Assembly (NCBI GenBank): GCA_026745465.1 | Contig: JACYXH010000278.1 | Span: 1,624,720 to 1,688,719 of the forward strand | Origin: Lota lota | Lineage: Eukaryota > Chordata > Actinopteri > Gadiformes > Lotidae | DNA length: 64,000 bases | Direction of reading: 5' to 3' | Shown here: positions 32,741 through 45,200 of the stretch, piece after piece | How positions within the stretch are numbered: the first letter of the stretch is position 1 | How the letters are laid out: each line of letters begins with the position of its first letter | The notes under the pieces: model-generated | The model's input: the letters and a program-made list of their open reading frames with translations, nothing else | Told to the model about the DNA's origin: nothing | Databases searched by the model: none | Translations under genes and position numbers: made by a program

Positions 32741-33936
32741 CAAGCGCGCGTTTGTGTTTTTGGGAGTAAAAAAAGACCCAGTGCTGAATAACAAAGACCC
32801 TCCCCTGTCGGAGGCATAGTTGCATTTTGGAGTCATGACGTGCCCCCATGAATTGCTTGGAAATGGTGGTCGATGGGGTCGGCAGTGTGTGGTTTGTGAA
32901 TACCTTGTGTGATTGCTTGCAGTCCTAGTTTGTATTATATTTGGGATTGTTGTGTGATTGAAAGAACATTTCATCCTGATTCAATGAAAACATATGTACA
33001 ATTATTCAATTTGGCTCTAAAGATCAAATGAAACACATTATTTATTTTTATTCATAACCATAATATTTCAAGCATTCAGTTTTAAAATCAAACAATTGTG
33101 AAGCATATAAGTATATATATACATATATATATATGTGTGTTTATGTAAATACATATATATGAATCAATAAATGAAGGAAACGAAGTGGATGAACTGGGAA
33201 GTCCGTTTACTAAGGAGGTTTGCAGCAGCAAGGCCACACTCATTTTCTTTTACTTATCTATTAGCTGCATCCAGGGTAGGTCTGTAAATACTGACACCTA
33301 GTGGTGAAAGGAATTAGCGAGGTATGAAGTAGGTCTGTGTCTTTTCTGTGACATTTATGGCATTACTGGCATTTGACTAACTTTGGAAACATATTGACCA
33401 AAATTTCAAATATCACCGAATTTCAATGAATTCCTCAAAACTGATTTAGAATTTGCATGTCTTTTTGCCAGAAACAACAGTAATGAGAGATGCCACTCGT
33501 GTACCTCTGAAATTCGTACATCAATGGTCAATGGCAGTAGGCTAAGTATGGTGGGTGGTTTAGGTTGGAGGGTGGGGGCACAATATTATATTCTTTCATA
33601 GGGCCCAAAATCTCTAGCGGAGCCCCCTGACAGTGCTTTCTTGTGACTGAGACGCATCACCATGCACGCAGAGTATACTAACAGTTCTCAAACAGCTTGA
33701 TTCGTTATTATTTGTTTGTTCCTATGAATAAAAAAACATATGAGCCTGATTAAAAAGGGTAATGAAAGTTTAGATAGAAGCACATCGTGGTGATTTAGTT
33801 TTACGATATTCGCTTTCAAAACAAAATAGCTCGTTGAAAAGGGACAGATATCTTTCAGATTAGTATTGTTATAAAGACTGAACATTGGACAATATTTAAT
33901 ATTCATATTTTAAAACACTAAATAGGCTACAATAAG

Positions 33937-33958
33937 TGTGTGTGTGTGTGTGTGTGTA
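33937..33958. repeat. (TG)n microsatellite
   Basis: About ten TG units, followed by an interrupted TTG stretch. Confidence 0.9.
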
Positions 33959-35179
33959 TTGTTGTTGTGTCATCGACTCGTCAGTTAAAGTCATACCTTC
34001 AAGCGAGTAACCCTGTTGTAATGGAGATGCAAATCTCAGCTGAGTCAAACCAACCAACAAGATGGTCGATAGGGGATGGGTCCAAGTGCCGTCCTCCCTC
34101 CTTAGGCATCTTAGTTCTGGGAGCCAATCGTGATTGAGCATGACCTCCCTTCTGAGGTCCCATTTTTCTGAGTGAATGGGTTTTGAGCATGACCTCCCCC
34201 CTGAGTAGTATGTTCCTACAATACCGAAGAATGCAGTTTTAGGACCACAGTCCTAGGGGGACGCAGGTTTGTTTTTCTTTAATGGTTTATTAATCTCATG
34301 AGTAACTCAAGAATAATTCATGAAAACATTATGAATTAACACGTAGCTAACTAATACCTAGATGTGACCATATCTAAAAATACCTGAACTAACCCTAACC
34401 TGTGAACAAGATATTGGATATTCAACAGATATTCACGCTCTAAATTACAGCAATGTGACGTGGGAGACTAAATACTTAATCACCGGTATGAGTCCTGTGT
34501 GTCTAGTGATGCCTGCCAAAACGAGTACATTGCATGCGTGGTCGCGAATGTCGGCACCATCGTCTTTGGGTTTAGTAATTTGTACTGTATGTAACTGTGG
34601 TTCATTTTACGTTCTACATCTTGGGCCTTAGTTAGTTAATGGATGTCTTTGCAATGCATACGGTCACGGGACTTTCAACTGTGCATGTTTATTAATACGG
34701 CCGCGACACACTGTAGTTCGGCCGCAGTCAAGTTCATGTGTAACTCCGGTTCCCTGAATACGATGAATAGCATTGATAGACTTATGTGATTTATATACTT
34801 TCTATTTCATATTATAGACATCAGTGGGGCTCTGTCAGTAGTGTTTGTGTTTGTTTATCTGGTCCGCCGTGGTGTCTAATAATAATACCATTACTGTATT
34901 TGTTTTTACAGAACCACAACTATTATCACACGAAACCTATAAAACCACCGTCAAACTTTCTCCTGCCATCCGTGTGGATTTTATTCCCGGCCAAGTAAAG
35001 TCTGTGTGTGGGAAACATTGTATTAGCTTGGTGGCTTGCATGAGCAACTTGTCAAAGTAGCCCATCTTAGTAAGCTAGATCAATATTGAAATATCATCTC
35101 TACTGGACTGCTGTTTTCGCTTGTTTCCCTGGAGGTTAGGGGGTAAATGCCATATGACGCCATTGACATGCGACAATAT

Positions 35180-35397
35180 TGTAGCAACCCTGTTTCTATG
35201 CGTCCAAGCACCACACAGGTTGTTTTGATGAACTCTCTTTTATTAATCGCGGACACACGTTGTCGAACGCTATAACACAACGAACATGAACTTTCCCACA
35301 TCTCTAACCGGATATCCTTTTTCAAGGCCCCTTCTCCTGAGCACCCAATCAGAACATCAGCACAATGCAGACAAACACGCAACTCAGAACCGTCACA
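35180..35397 (-). repeat. 3' LTR of the minus-strand gypsy element
   Basis: 218 bp with TG...CA ends. It is followed on the plus strand by a run of C (35402-35420) at the place of the polypurine tract. Confidence 0.9.
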
Positions 35398-35419
35398 CTG
35401 CACCCCCCCCCCCCCCCCC

Positions 35420-36757
35420 CCGAGAAAGTCCCTCGACCCCGAGGGGGCAAACAAAGTCATCAAACCGGCGGGGAGCCCGCCTCCGCGGCCGCCGCCCCAG
35501 CTGTGGAGCGGCCGAACTGTCTGGAGAGGTCGGGTTCCTCTCAGGTGTGGCAGCAGGGGGCTGCGGGGGGGCAGGGAAAGGGGGCTCGGAGTCCGGTGCG
35601 AGGGAAGCCCCACCCCTGTAAGGGGCAAGCCTGTCCCTGTGCAGTGCCACTTTTCTGCCTCTAGGTGGCAGTTGAACTCGGTAAACCACCTCCCCCATCC
35701 TTTCTAACACCCTACAGGGGCCCACCCAGTGGCAGTCCAACTTAGGGCACCGTCCCTTCTTCATGCGGGGGCTGTACACCCACACCAGCTCCCCAACCTG
35801 AATGTCCCGCCCCTTGGACTTCACATCATAATTCCTCTTCTGTCTGATGCCAGCCCTCTCCAGCTGATCCCACGCGAAGGCGTCTGCAGACTCCAGGCGG
35901 TCCTGGAGCCTCCTGGCATACTCTCTCCCAGGGGCCACGGCAGGGGTGTCGGGGGGTCTGCCAAATGCCATCTCTGCTGGCGTTCGCAGCTCCCGCCCCA
36001 GCATGAGCAGGGCTGGTGTGCAGGATGTGGAGTCCTGTACCGCTGACCTGTAGGCCATCAACACAAGTGGAATGTGTGTGTCCCAGTCACGTTGGTGTTC
36101 AGCTGAGAGGATAGCGAGCTGTTGCGCGAGGGTTCGGTTGAACCTCTCAACAAGTCCATCACTCTGAGGGTGCAGGGCTGTTGTCCGGGTTTTGTGCATC
36201 CCCAGCCGCTTGCACATGGTGGCAAACACCGTTGACTCAATATTGCGCCCCTGATCACTGTGAATAACCTCTGGAGCGCCAAACCTTGTGAACATCCCCT
36301 CAACCAGGGCGTCAACAACTGTCTCTGCCTCCTGGTCAGGGAGGGCATAGGCCTCAGGCCATTTTGTGAAATAGTCCATTGCTACAAGTACATAGCGGTT
36401 CCCCTTGTCGGAGCGAGGAAAGGGCCCCATAATGTCTACAGCCACTCACTCCATCGGTGCCCCTGCTGTCTGCTGCTGTAGCTGAGCGTGAGACTGGTCT
36501 AGGGGGCCCTTGTGTGCGGCGCATGCATCACAGCAGCGACAAAAGTCCTCCACTTCTCTTTTGAACTGTCTCCAATAAAACCCCTGTCTGAGGCGTTTTA
36601 GAGACCCCAAAATGTCCCGCCCCCACAGTCCCATGAGCGGTTTTGAGCACTGCCTCCCTAAGTGCCCTGGGAACAAAAACCTGCCACCTCTCCTCTCCGG
36701 TGGCCGGCTCCTTCCACGCCCTCTGTAGCATGCCGTCTCTGACACGCAGTGCATCAA
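35420..36757 (-). pseudogene. integrase region of the minus-strand gypsy element
   Basis: An HHCC-like zinc region (FCRCCDACAAHKGPLDQSHA) near 36530-36650 precedes the catalytic core. The core has the first Asp in AMDYFTKWPEAYALP, then VIHSDQGRNIES with the second Asp and HPQSDGLVERFNRTLAQQ with the Glu. A GPY/F-type module follows (WVGPCRVLERMGEVVYRVQL, HRDRLAPYRG). The C-terminus is Pro-rich and has no chromodomain. Treated as a fossil; broken. Confidence 0.85.
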
Positions 36758-36759
36758 AC

Positions 36760-38270
36760 TTGGCCCACAGTCCCTTGATTGCTGGTGTGCGGCCAGTCAC
36801 CTCCTCCCAGGAGGGTCGACTCCCCGACTCCACCCACTGCAGTACAGGCTCCAGGTCCACATCCTGAGCCTGCTGGGTCCTCCATTCCGCCACATCTACC
36901 ACCTCCAGCGCCTGGGAGGTCGGACAGCCCCAGTGCGAGTTGTAGCTCTCCTCCTCACACAGTTCTCTTTCACGTGCCTCCCTCCGGTCGCAATGGCAGC
37001 AACCGCCAGATGCACAGGGCCGGCGAGACAGGGCGTCCGCGTTAGTGTGGCGGGCCCCGGCTCTGTGCACGACTGTGAAGGAGTACGACTGGAGTTCTTC
37101 CAACCAGCGGGCGATCTGTCCCTCCGGCTCCCTGAAGGACATCAACCACTGGAGGGCGGCGTGGTCAGTTCTGACAGTGAAGGGCCGGCCGCACAGGTAG
37201 TACTTAAAATGTCTTATCGCCATCACGACAGCGAGCAACTCTCGCAGCGTGACGCAATAGCGCTGCTCAGCTTTGTTAAAGGACTTGCTGAAATACGCCA
37301 CCACTCTCTCTCCATCTGGCCCTACCTGAGCCAAGACAGCGCCCATGCCAACATTGCTGGCATCTGTGTCGACCACAAATGGTAGGATGGGGTCGGGTGC
37401 GGCCAGGATAGAGGCTGTTATCAGCGCCTCTTGTAGAGAGGTGAAGGCCTGTTGACAGTCCTCTGTCCATGAAAAGTCCGTATATTTCTGCAGAAGGCGA
37501 TACAGAGGGGCGGCTGTGCAGGAGAAACCACGCACAAACTTCCTGTAGTAAGAAGCAAGGCCCAGGAAGCTCCTCAGCTTCGCCTGGTCGGCAGGTGTTG
37601 GCCAGTCTTTCACTGCCTGTATCTTTTCCTCGACAGTCCCAACGCCCTCAACGCCAACCTTGTGTCCTAGAAATATCACCTCCCTCCTCAAAAAGTGACA
37701 CTTGTCTGGGTGTAACTTGAGGCCAGCCGCCATCACCCTCTGGAGCACCTTCAGCAGTGCTCCAAGTGCCGCCTGGAACGAGCTTCCATGGACCAGGATA
37801 TCATCCAGGTACACAAGGCATTCCCGCCTAGGAATGTCGGCTAGCACCCTGTCCATCAGGCACTCGAACGTGGCGGGGGCGTTGCACAGACCAAAGCTGA
37901 GGACACGGAACTGCCACAGACCCCCACCTGCATAGAAGGCCGTTTTTGGTCGAGCCACCGGGGAGAGGGGCACCTGCCAGTACCCACTCCGCAGGTCCAG
38001 CGAGGAGAACCATGTCGAGCCCACCACCAGGTCCAAAGACTCATCAATCTGAGGGAGGGGGTAGGAGTCTTTCTTGGTCACGCCGTTGAGGGGCCTGTAG
38101 TCCACGCAGAACCTCTATCTGGAGCTGCTCTTTTTGGGGACCATGACCACTGCTGCAGCCCACGGGCTCTCTGACGGTTCGACAATCCCAGCCTTCTGCA
38201 TCTCCTCCAGCGCCTTGTCTGCAGCCTCTTGTCGGGCCAGGGGAAGATGCCGGGGACGCATTTTGATCGG
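36760..38270 (-). pseudogene. reverse transcriptase and RNase H of the minus-strand gypsy element
   Basis: RT motifs: FSSLDLRSGYWQVPLSP, SFGLCNAPATFECLMDRVL and CLVYLDDILVHGSSF (YLDD site). RNase H: FVVDTDASNVGMGAVLAQ, YCVTLRELLAVVMAIRHF and FTVRTDHAALQWLMSF, ending in HTNADALSRRPC. Large parts are open. Treated as a fossil; broken. Confidence 0.87.
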
Positions 38271-38756
38271 TTGTGCGTCACCGGTGTCTATCTCGTGCTG
38301 AACCAGGTGCATCAGGCTTACCTCCTCCTCATTGAGGACAAACAGGTCCTTGAACTCCATCAGTACCTGCCACAGCTGCATCTGCTGCTGGTCGGTCAGC
38401 CCCTCACTGTTCTGTCTCCAGATCTCCCTCACCACGGACAGCCGGTCTGCTCTGTGGCCGGGGAGATGGGATGGTCGCTCTCCTCCCTCGCAGGGATCTG
38501 AAAGGGGTTTGGGGTTGGAGCGGTGGTGGGATGCGGGTGGGCATGCGGAGGAGGGTTGGTACTGCGCGTTACATGTGGTTCTGAGGTGCTAACAGGCAGT
38601 AGGTGCGGCACACTGGGTTGTGGGGGTGGGACTATAATGACCTTAGGGCCCCTAGGCAAACTAAGTGTGTTGTCACTCAGATCTATGAGGCAGCCCGCAC
38701 TTCTCAAAAAGTCCACACCTATTATACAGGGGTCTTTCACCTCAGCTACCCATACC

Positions 38757-39104
38757 TCAAAGCTCACAGATACCCCCCGATTTAAGGCTAACCTTTGCCC
38801 TACCTCTCATGGAGGCTAAATCCCCGGTTACCGTCCGTAGCTGTACTGAGGTCTTTCGTACTACTGTACTGCTTGGGAGAATGTCGGGCCTGACTAGTGT
38901 TGCATTGGAGCCCGTATCCACTAATGCCGTGCATGCAACCCCCTCCACTGTGATAGGGACATGGCAAAAGCCCCCAGCACAGGTCCAACCCACCGCAACC
39001 ACTGGACCCACGGCAGCGTCTGCTTTTGGGGGGAGTGAAGCCCTGTTCCACCGGCTGTGCTGTTGGGCTCCTCCGATGGGGGTCGATGCTGGTCGGGTAA
39101 CCAT
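38757..39104 (-). pseudogene. aspartic protease region of the minus-strand gypsy element
   Basis: The motif CTALVDTGSNATLVRPDIL contains the retropepsin active-site triplet as DTG. It lies between the gag zinc knuckle and the RT, the usual place. It would cut the polyprotein. Treated as a fossil. Confidence 0.8.
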
Positions 39105-39127
39105 GTCAGGGGTCCGTATCTTCCCGT

Positions 39128-39990
39128 TTATACAGACCCCCGGTCGTTTCCCTGGGCTCTAGAAAATGTGGGGCACTGACGGCGTAGATGGCCAGGTTGG
39201 CCACACCCCCAGCAGACCATGGCGCGGCGCCGAGGTGGTGTAGGCAGGCAATTGCGAGTGGGCTGGAGGGTGGCAGCACGGATCAGTTCCGTCAGGTCCG
39301 TGACCCACGCTGGCTTTATTTCCGCAGCATTCTCCTCAACAGCAGTTTTCGACACTGGAACCACATCAATCAACCGGCAGTCCGGCAGCACCGCTCCCAC
39401 AGCTTCCCTCTCCAGGGCCAGTCCCAGCGAGTCCTGTACGGTCTGGGGGCGTGCTAGTTGTGTCTGCACACGTAGCTCCCTGGGCAAAAGCGCTTGAATG
39501 AACTGGTCTCTGGCCAGCTCACTCTGGACCGGCGGCGGCATGTGTGCGTAGGCCCGCCTAGCAAGGCATTCAATGCATTCAAGCCAGCATGCGAAGTGGC
39601 TCACCCGGTTGCCTGCGCCTATTGCACAATTCAGACCTAAGCACGCCTGGTTGCGAACACTGTCCAAAACGTCTCTGCAGGGCTCCGGTCAAAGCCTCAT
39701 AGTCCTGTCTCTCTTCAGGGCTAAGTACGAGGAGGCATGAGAACGCATCCTCCGTAAGGCATAATGCCAGCTGCAGGGCTTTAACCTCCCTTGACCTATG
39801 TGTAGCCTGTGCTAATAATTTAAATTGCGCTTGAAACGCTTCCCAGTTCGATTTACCGGAGTAATTCGGAGTCTTCCCGTTGAAAGCAGTGCTGCGTGCG
39901 CCGGCGTCTCTCTCACCGCTCGTCTCCTCCCACCGCGATGCCGGGGTGGACTGTTTCACCGGGGCCGAACCTCGCTTCAGCTGCTAGCCT
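39128..39990 (-). pseudogene. gag region of the minus-strand gypsy element
   Basis: A capsid-like block has SNWEAFQAQFKLLAQATHRS and LVLSPEERQDYEALTGALQR. A CCHC zinc knuckle CWGCGQPGHLRRQC follows near the C-terminal end (about 39170-39215). Treated as a fossil; broken. Confidence 0.8.
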
Positions 39991-40246
39991 CCTCGTGGAC
40001 TCACTCATGGTGTATCTCTGCTCCATCACCCGGCGGAGTTCTCGTGCGTGGTCCCGCGGCAATCCGTATGCCCCCAGGGACTCATGTCAGGATCCTCCTT
40101 CTTTATCTCTGGCTTTGTACCGGACGCCATCACTATCGTTAGCTCAAGCAGTTCGCCTCATGCGCTAATGCTAGGCGACAGGCAGTGAGTGTGGCAAAGT
40201 CACGTCCTTCGTTCTGTCCAGTTGTCGTTTTACTTCTGACACCAAA

Positions 40247-40469
40247 TGTAGCAACCCTGTTTCTATGTGTCCAAGCACCACACAGGTTGTTTTGATGAAC
40301 TCTCTTTTATTAATCGCGGACACACATTGTCGAATGCTATAACACAACGAACATGAACTTCCCCACATCTCTAACCGGATATCCTTTTTCAAGGCCCGCC
40401 CCCTTCTCCTGAGCACCCAATCAGAACATCAGCACAATGCAGACAAACACGCAACTCAGAACCGTCACA
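40247..40469 (-). repeat. 5' LTR of the minus-strand gypsy element
   Basis: 223 bp with TG...CA ends. It adjoins on its lower-coordinate side the minus-strand sequence TTTGGTGTCAGAAG. This resembles the complement of a tRNA-Leu 3' end and is the likely primer-binding site. Confidence 0.88.
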
Positions 40470-40941
40470 ATATGTAACGGACCGTTAGCGTGAATAAAAC
40501 TGTTATTCCCTGGGTTTAAGCATTGTTGGAAACAATTGGAATAATGTAAGAACACAACTCAACAAGACCTATAACAAGACCAAAGACCTGTTTTTAGACA
40601 TTTGAATGTGGAAATGTTACATTGTATACCTTTTGAAAGGCAAACAAAAAATATATTAAATAGGGTCCTGAAACTGCAGCCGCCGATATTGCATATTGAT
40701 ATCGATATTGATATTGTATCAATATCAATATTACTAGTGTACCTCCTGAAGAACCAGTTCTTTGAGCCAATGGGGTTCGAGTAGGGTTCCGTTGTATGAA
40801 GAACATATACTTTAACTTATTTCACGTTAGCAGTCAACCAAAATACATATATTGATATAAATAACTAATACTGATGTATTTTAATAATTTAATATATTAC
40901 AGTATATATAGTTTTCATATAATTATATTTTGTGAACTATG

Positions 40942-41290
40942 ACCTGTCAATTAGGGGGGTGGGGGGCAATAATACCTGTATGAGAGGGGCCTCTGAGGAG
41001 AGAGGCCTGAGGAGAGGTCTGAGGGGGAAGGTCTGAGGTCTGCAGTTGGACCCTTTTGGGACATAGAACAGAGAAAAAACCACTGCCCGGTACGAGCAGA
41101 TAGAATCCATGGACCCCAAATTGAACCCGCAAACACCCAATGGACAAGTCCGACAGCGTCAGCTCACAAGAGCCAATCAGCAAAGGCTTTCTCTATAAGT
41201 AGGAGCTCAAACACCAGAGAAATAAACCCTATGCACGCACACGTTTCGCTTTAGTGTTCACTCTTCAGACTGACTATTACACTGTATTAT
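40942..41290 (+). other. possible LTR-like promoter and polyadenylation unit
   Basis: A purine-rich tract (ggggggtggggggcaataat, then many gaggcctgagg words) is followed by a TATA-like word (tctctataagtagg, about 41190-41203). AATAAA follows about 20 bp later (41221). A TATA box and polyadenylation signal this close are typical of compact LTRs. No second LTR and no convincing target duplication are seen, so the element and its ends are unproven. Confidence 0.35.
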
Positions 41291-41627
41291 CAGAGTAAAC
41301 TCAGTTACCTTAAGATGTTTCCTCAATCTTGTCTTCAACCATCAATCCTAAGTGAAGAACTGCCAAGTTCTCCATGGCAGTACGCACAGATTTGTGCTTA
41401 AATCGCTTGTACGAGCGATATAAGGTGCAATTTAACCACACAAAGGTGGTCTCGACTTGTCGTACGAGTATTATGGTGGGCCAAAGCAAAAAAGCAGAGA
41501 ACTTTCTCTACGCTTAATTAAGTATTTTACTTGACCGTATTAATGGGGGGAGAATTAGCTTGATGTTTTGTGTCCATTTTTGGAAGCAGTAAATGCTCAA
41601 TGTAGGCTTTTGTAAAGTAAGTGGTGG

Positions 41628-41770
41628 GTTGGCCTAGCTCTGTAGGTAGAGCGGGTTGATTTGTATCCGGAAGGTTGCTAGCTTGATCCTCGGCTCCTCC
41701 TTAGCTGAGTGTAGAGGTGTCCTTGAGCAAGACACCTAACCCTATTTGGATAAAAGCGTTTGCTAAATGT
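41628..41770 (+). mobile_element. tRNA-derived SINE with V-type central domain
   Basis: The start ggttggcctagctctgtagg resembles a tRNA A box. The ggttgctagcttgatcct segment fits a diverged B box. The central gtccttgagcaagacaccta and 3' ggataaaagcgtttgctaaa segments match the conserved domain of fish V-SINEs. Length about 140 bp. Confidence 0.75.
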
Positions 41771-41879
41771 GTGGAATATTCTTTGTGTTCATTCACCCGT
41801 GATGAGGTCGTTTTGTGGTAAAAACCATGTGAGCTTGTGCCTCCAAAACATCACCTGAATACACCTTTCCCCTTTAATT

Positions 41880-42205
41880 TGTAGATTTAATCCATCATAG
41901 TGTCACCCTCTACTATCAGATTCCATCTGATATCTGGATAAGGAAATCCTCAAAATGGCCTTCTCAGTTGGCCTCTTTTAGAACCTCACTGTTCCTAAAT
42001 TCCACCCGTCGCAATAAAGTAATAATATAATTTCTTTGGATTTTGAGATTTGAGATTAAAGATATTATTAAATGATCAGGCACACATCATCCCACAGACC
42101 ACCCAGAAATATTCTAATTAAATATTTAATGGAATTATTGAAGATGCCATGCGATATAATGTTTAGATATTGTTTCTTATTCATGTTTTCATTTCTTTAA
42201 AACAG
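41880..42205 (+). other. upstream part of IFI44-like copy B, aligns with 240-480
   Basis: Intron or 5' sequence preceding the P-loop exon. The segment cctcttttagaacctcactg aligns with cctcttttagaatctcactg near 276-295, marking the duplicated block. A first coding exon is not recognised here. Confidence 0.55.
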
Positions 42206-45200
42206 CAACAAAAAGGACGAGCTGGAGAAGCTGAAGTCATTCCGTCTTGAAAGTGGCACCATCGAACAGCTTAGAATCCTGCTGTGTGGCCCTTCTGGAA
42301 GTGGAAAATCCAGTTTCATAAATTCTGTTGACGCTATTTGTCAAAACAGGATAACCGGCCCTGCAGATGTCAATAACGGTGAAGGAACTGACCCAGAACT
42401 GGCCTTGATCGCCGGAAACACTTTCACCCTCAGTGTAAGATAATTTAGAAAGAAGTACTCACACACCTTTCATTAACACCTTGATAAGTAACCACTGATC
42501 CTTCTGTGCTATTACAAATAACTAAAGCTGGTTGTAGGATGTTTGGAAAATGGTCCAGAAAAACTGTTACTACTTATCGTATTCAAATTATATCTGCTGT
42601 ATCAATATCATCCTCAATTACTGCATCAGAAATGCACAAATGCATATTTTACACTGGAAATTCCATTGCCTTTAATAGTACAAAACACATCAAATCCAAA
42701 AAGAGAAGCCAGGACAACATTACCCGTTTGTCTTCAACGACATCATGGGCTTGGAAAGGAACACAGGAATCTGTTTGGATGACATTAAACTGGCCATGAA
42801 GGGACACGTGAAAGAGGATTACAAGGTATTGTTGTTTATATTGTTAACTTTTATTAAACCGCGACCAGTGAAAGTTCTAGCGTTGAGAGGTGCTCATATA
42901 ACTGCACGACTAGACCGTTCTAAACTAATGCGGAACATTTACTCAACTGGCCAATGTTCCATCTGCTAAAGTTACCCTTTTAACTATGGAATGCCAATTA
43001 AGTCAATATTAAATAAATAGATACATAAATAAATAAATATGGCTTTGAAATAAACCCTTAAATAAATAAATGAGGCAATAAGTAAATAAATATAAGTATA
43101 TAAATTCAGTCAATATAGTTTAATAAATACAATGAAAGGAAAGAAAAATAGGTTTTTCAAAGGGACCACTTATTTTATTTATTTTACAACCGGTTTGATA
43201 TTGGGCCATATAGTGTCTGACATTTGGCGGGTTTTCAAAGAAGGTTAGAATGAAAGAAAGTAGTCTTTATGTGTGGACCCCTGCATGTTCCCAGTCGCCT
43301 AGTGTGTACCACCGACCCGACGTCGGTGGTCCACAACTCCTAACATATTAGCATTTAACAAGGTAGGGGTGTGATTGCTCTGCACGTATTGTCGTATTTA
43401 CAGTACAAGGGTTGCATAGAGAGAAGCCAAAACAGTCTGGCTTTGAACGTTTATATCTAAATAATCAGCCAAAATAAATCATTGCCTGTCAATACTAAAT
43501 AACAATGCAATCTGTTCTTTTTTGGATTTATTTATTCTATCCGCTACTGTGCAAGTGAGCCGCCATTAGCTCGGACGTTGTATTTTCAGCTTGGTGACAA
43601 TGCATTTGGCTTTGTGAACATGATTCAATTCAAAAATAAGATGAATTATTTCCCAGTCCCAGAGCAAAGTGCTCTGGGACTGTATACACTTTAATATAGG
43701 TGGTCAAAACAAATTATTATAGGCCTATTTGGTTCTTTCAAGGATAGAGTCCATAGTAGCGTGCTTCTGCCATTCATATCTAAAATGACATTATTTTCGC
43801 TGCCAGCCTACACCACATCCTTTTTGTGCCTACAGTGAAAGTGTGAACTGGTTCTGCAGATTTTTTTTAACTTGCATCCAGAGTCTACGGGTTTTGCCAC
43901 ATCTACTGGTATGGGCCTTTCCCCATCTGGCAAGCTTAAGGGCAATGCACCTTTTGGGCATATTCAACATTGCAGCGGACTTCCTGTCACGTCAAACCCC
44001 TCCCCCTGGGTAGTGGAGATTAAATTAGTTAGTAGAGATGTTTGGGTGCAGGTACGGCACAACAGGGGTGGACCTGTTTGCGTCAGAGTCCTCAACCCAT
44101 TGCTCTTTGGTTCTCAATGATGGAACAGATAAGCCCACTGGGCCAGGATGTGTTGGCTCATGCATGGCAGAGCGGCCACCTTTAGGAATTTCCCCCGGTA
44201 CCACTGATACTGCTCCTACTTCCCAGGATAATAGGGGAGAACCAGACTGTTGGTATCCCCAACTGACCACAGAGAGTATGGTTTCCATTACTTGACAGTC
44301 TTCTTGACGGTAGTCCATGGCTCCTCTCTGAGAGACTAGATCTCCTCTCCCAACTGGAAGGCAGTATCTGGCACCCAATCCTGAGTGGGTTAAAGCTCTG
44401 GTTGTGAGCCACTTTTAGCTGCCTGTGACCTGGCAGTATCGGGGACCATACTCAACGCTTGAGCACCGATGTGCAATACTGGTTGTATTAAGGTTCTTGC
44501 AATCAGGCTCGAGGCTGGTCTTCCAGCCTCTATAATTGAGGTCTATCTGGCTGCCATCTCAGCCAGCCACATCAAGGTGGATGATAAGACCATTGGGTCA
44601 CACCGCTTTGTGAGTCGCTTCAGGTAGGGAGTTCAGCGAGTGAAGCTGCCACGGTTCAGAATTGTACAAACCTGGGACCTAAGACTGGTGCTAAGGATTC
44701 GGCCCAAGGGCTGTCTTTTGAAACAGCCTTCATTCCAGCTAATGCATCAGCTAAACATGGGTGTGAGCTCCACACCTTGTCAGTTCTTAGTGCTTACACT
44801 GGAATCCTGAGGGAACGGAGTCAGGTATTTTGCCTAACCCGTCATTCTTAAATCTTTGGCCTACCCGGCTGTCAGATGGTTATGTGAACCAGCCTTTTAA
44901 TTTGGCAGCATTTAGGCCTATGTCCTATGAGTCACTAAAGGTTGTGCGTTGTCCAAGCAAAGGTTTTTGAAGAGGACGGTTCTTGATTTAGCCCTGTTGT
45001 TTACTCCTGTTGTTTATATATATATCTGAAAAGCTGTGCATTATAGCTAGCTGTGTTGTTTTGAATGCAATTGTTATGTAGCAAATCAACATCAACAACA
45101 GAGAATGTTAATAACTGTTAACTGTTGCTTCACTGTGTAGGCTAACGATCTTGTTGTTAGTTAGAAAGATGGGTATTCAATATTTACACTTGTTGAGGAT

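Larger units (their letters stand above)
31762..35179. other. gene-poor stretch with simple repeats
   Basis: No protein domain is recognised. At 34913-34987 a segment after tttgtttttacag is open for 25 codons (peptide EPQLLSHETYKTTVKLSP...) and ends before a possible gtaaag donor, so it might be an exon. Its phase would fit the 31761 donor. It is not recognised as any family. Confidence 0.3.
35180..40469 (-). mobile_element. Ty3/gypsy LTR retrotransposon, minus strand (fossil)
   Basis: Short LTRs at 35180-35397 (218 bp) and 40247-40469 (223 bp). In plus-strand sense both start TGTAGCAACCCTG and end ACCGTCACA, and they are nearly the same in sequence. ATAT flanks both sides (35176-35179 and 40470-40473). 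Minus-strand order is gag, protease, RT, RNase H, integrase: the ordinary Ty3/gypsy order, unlike the element at 4782. Beside the 5' LTR is a primer-binding-like TTTGGTGTCAGAAG on the minus strand. A C/G homopolymer lies beside the 3' LTR. It is broken by several breaks but keeps long open stretches, so it is fairly young. Confidence 0.9.

Noticed and set aside
32484-32974. His-Thr repeat frames
   Set aside because: Translation of the (GT)n microsatellite.
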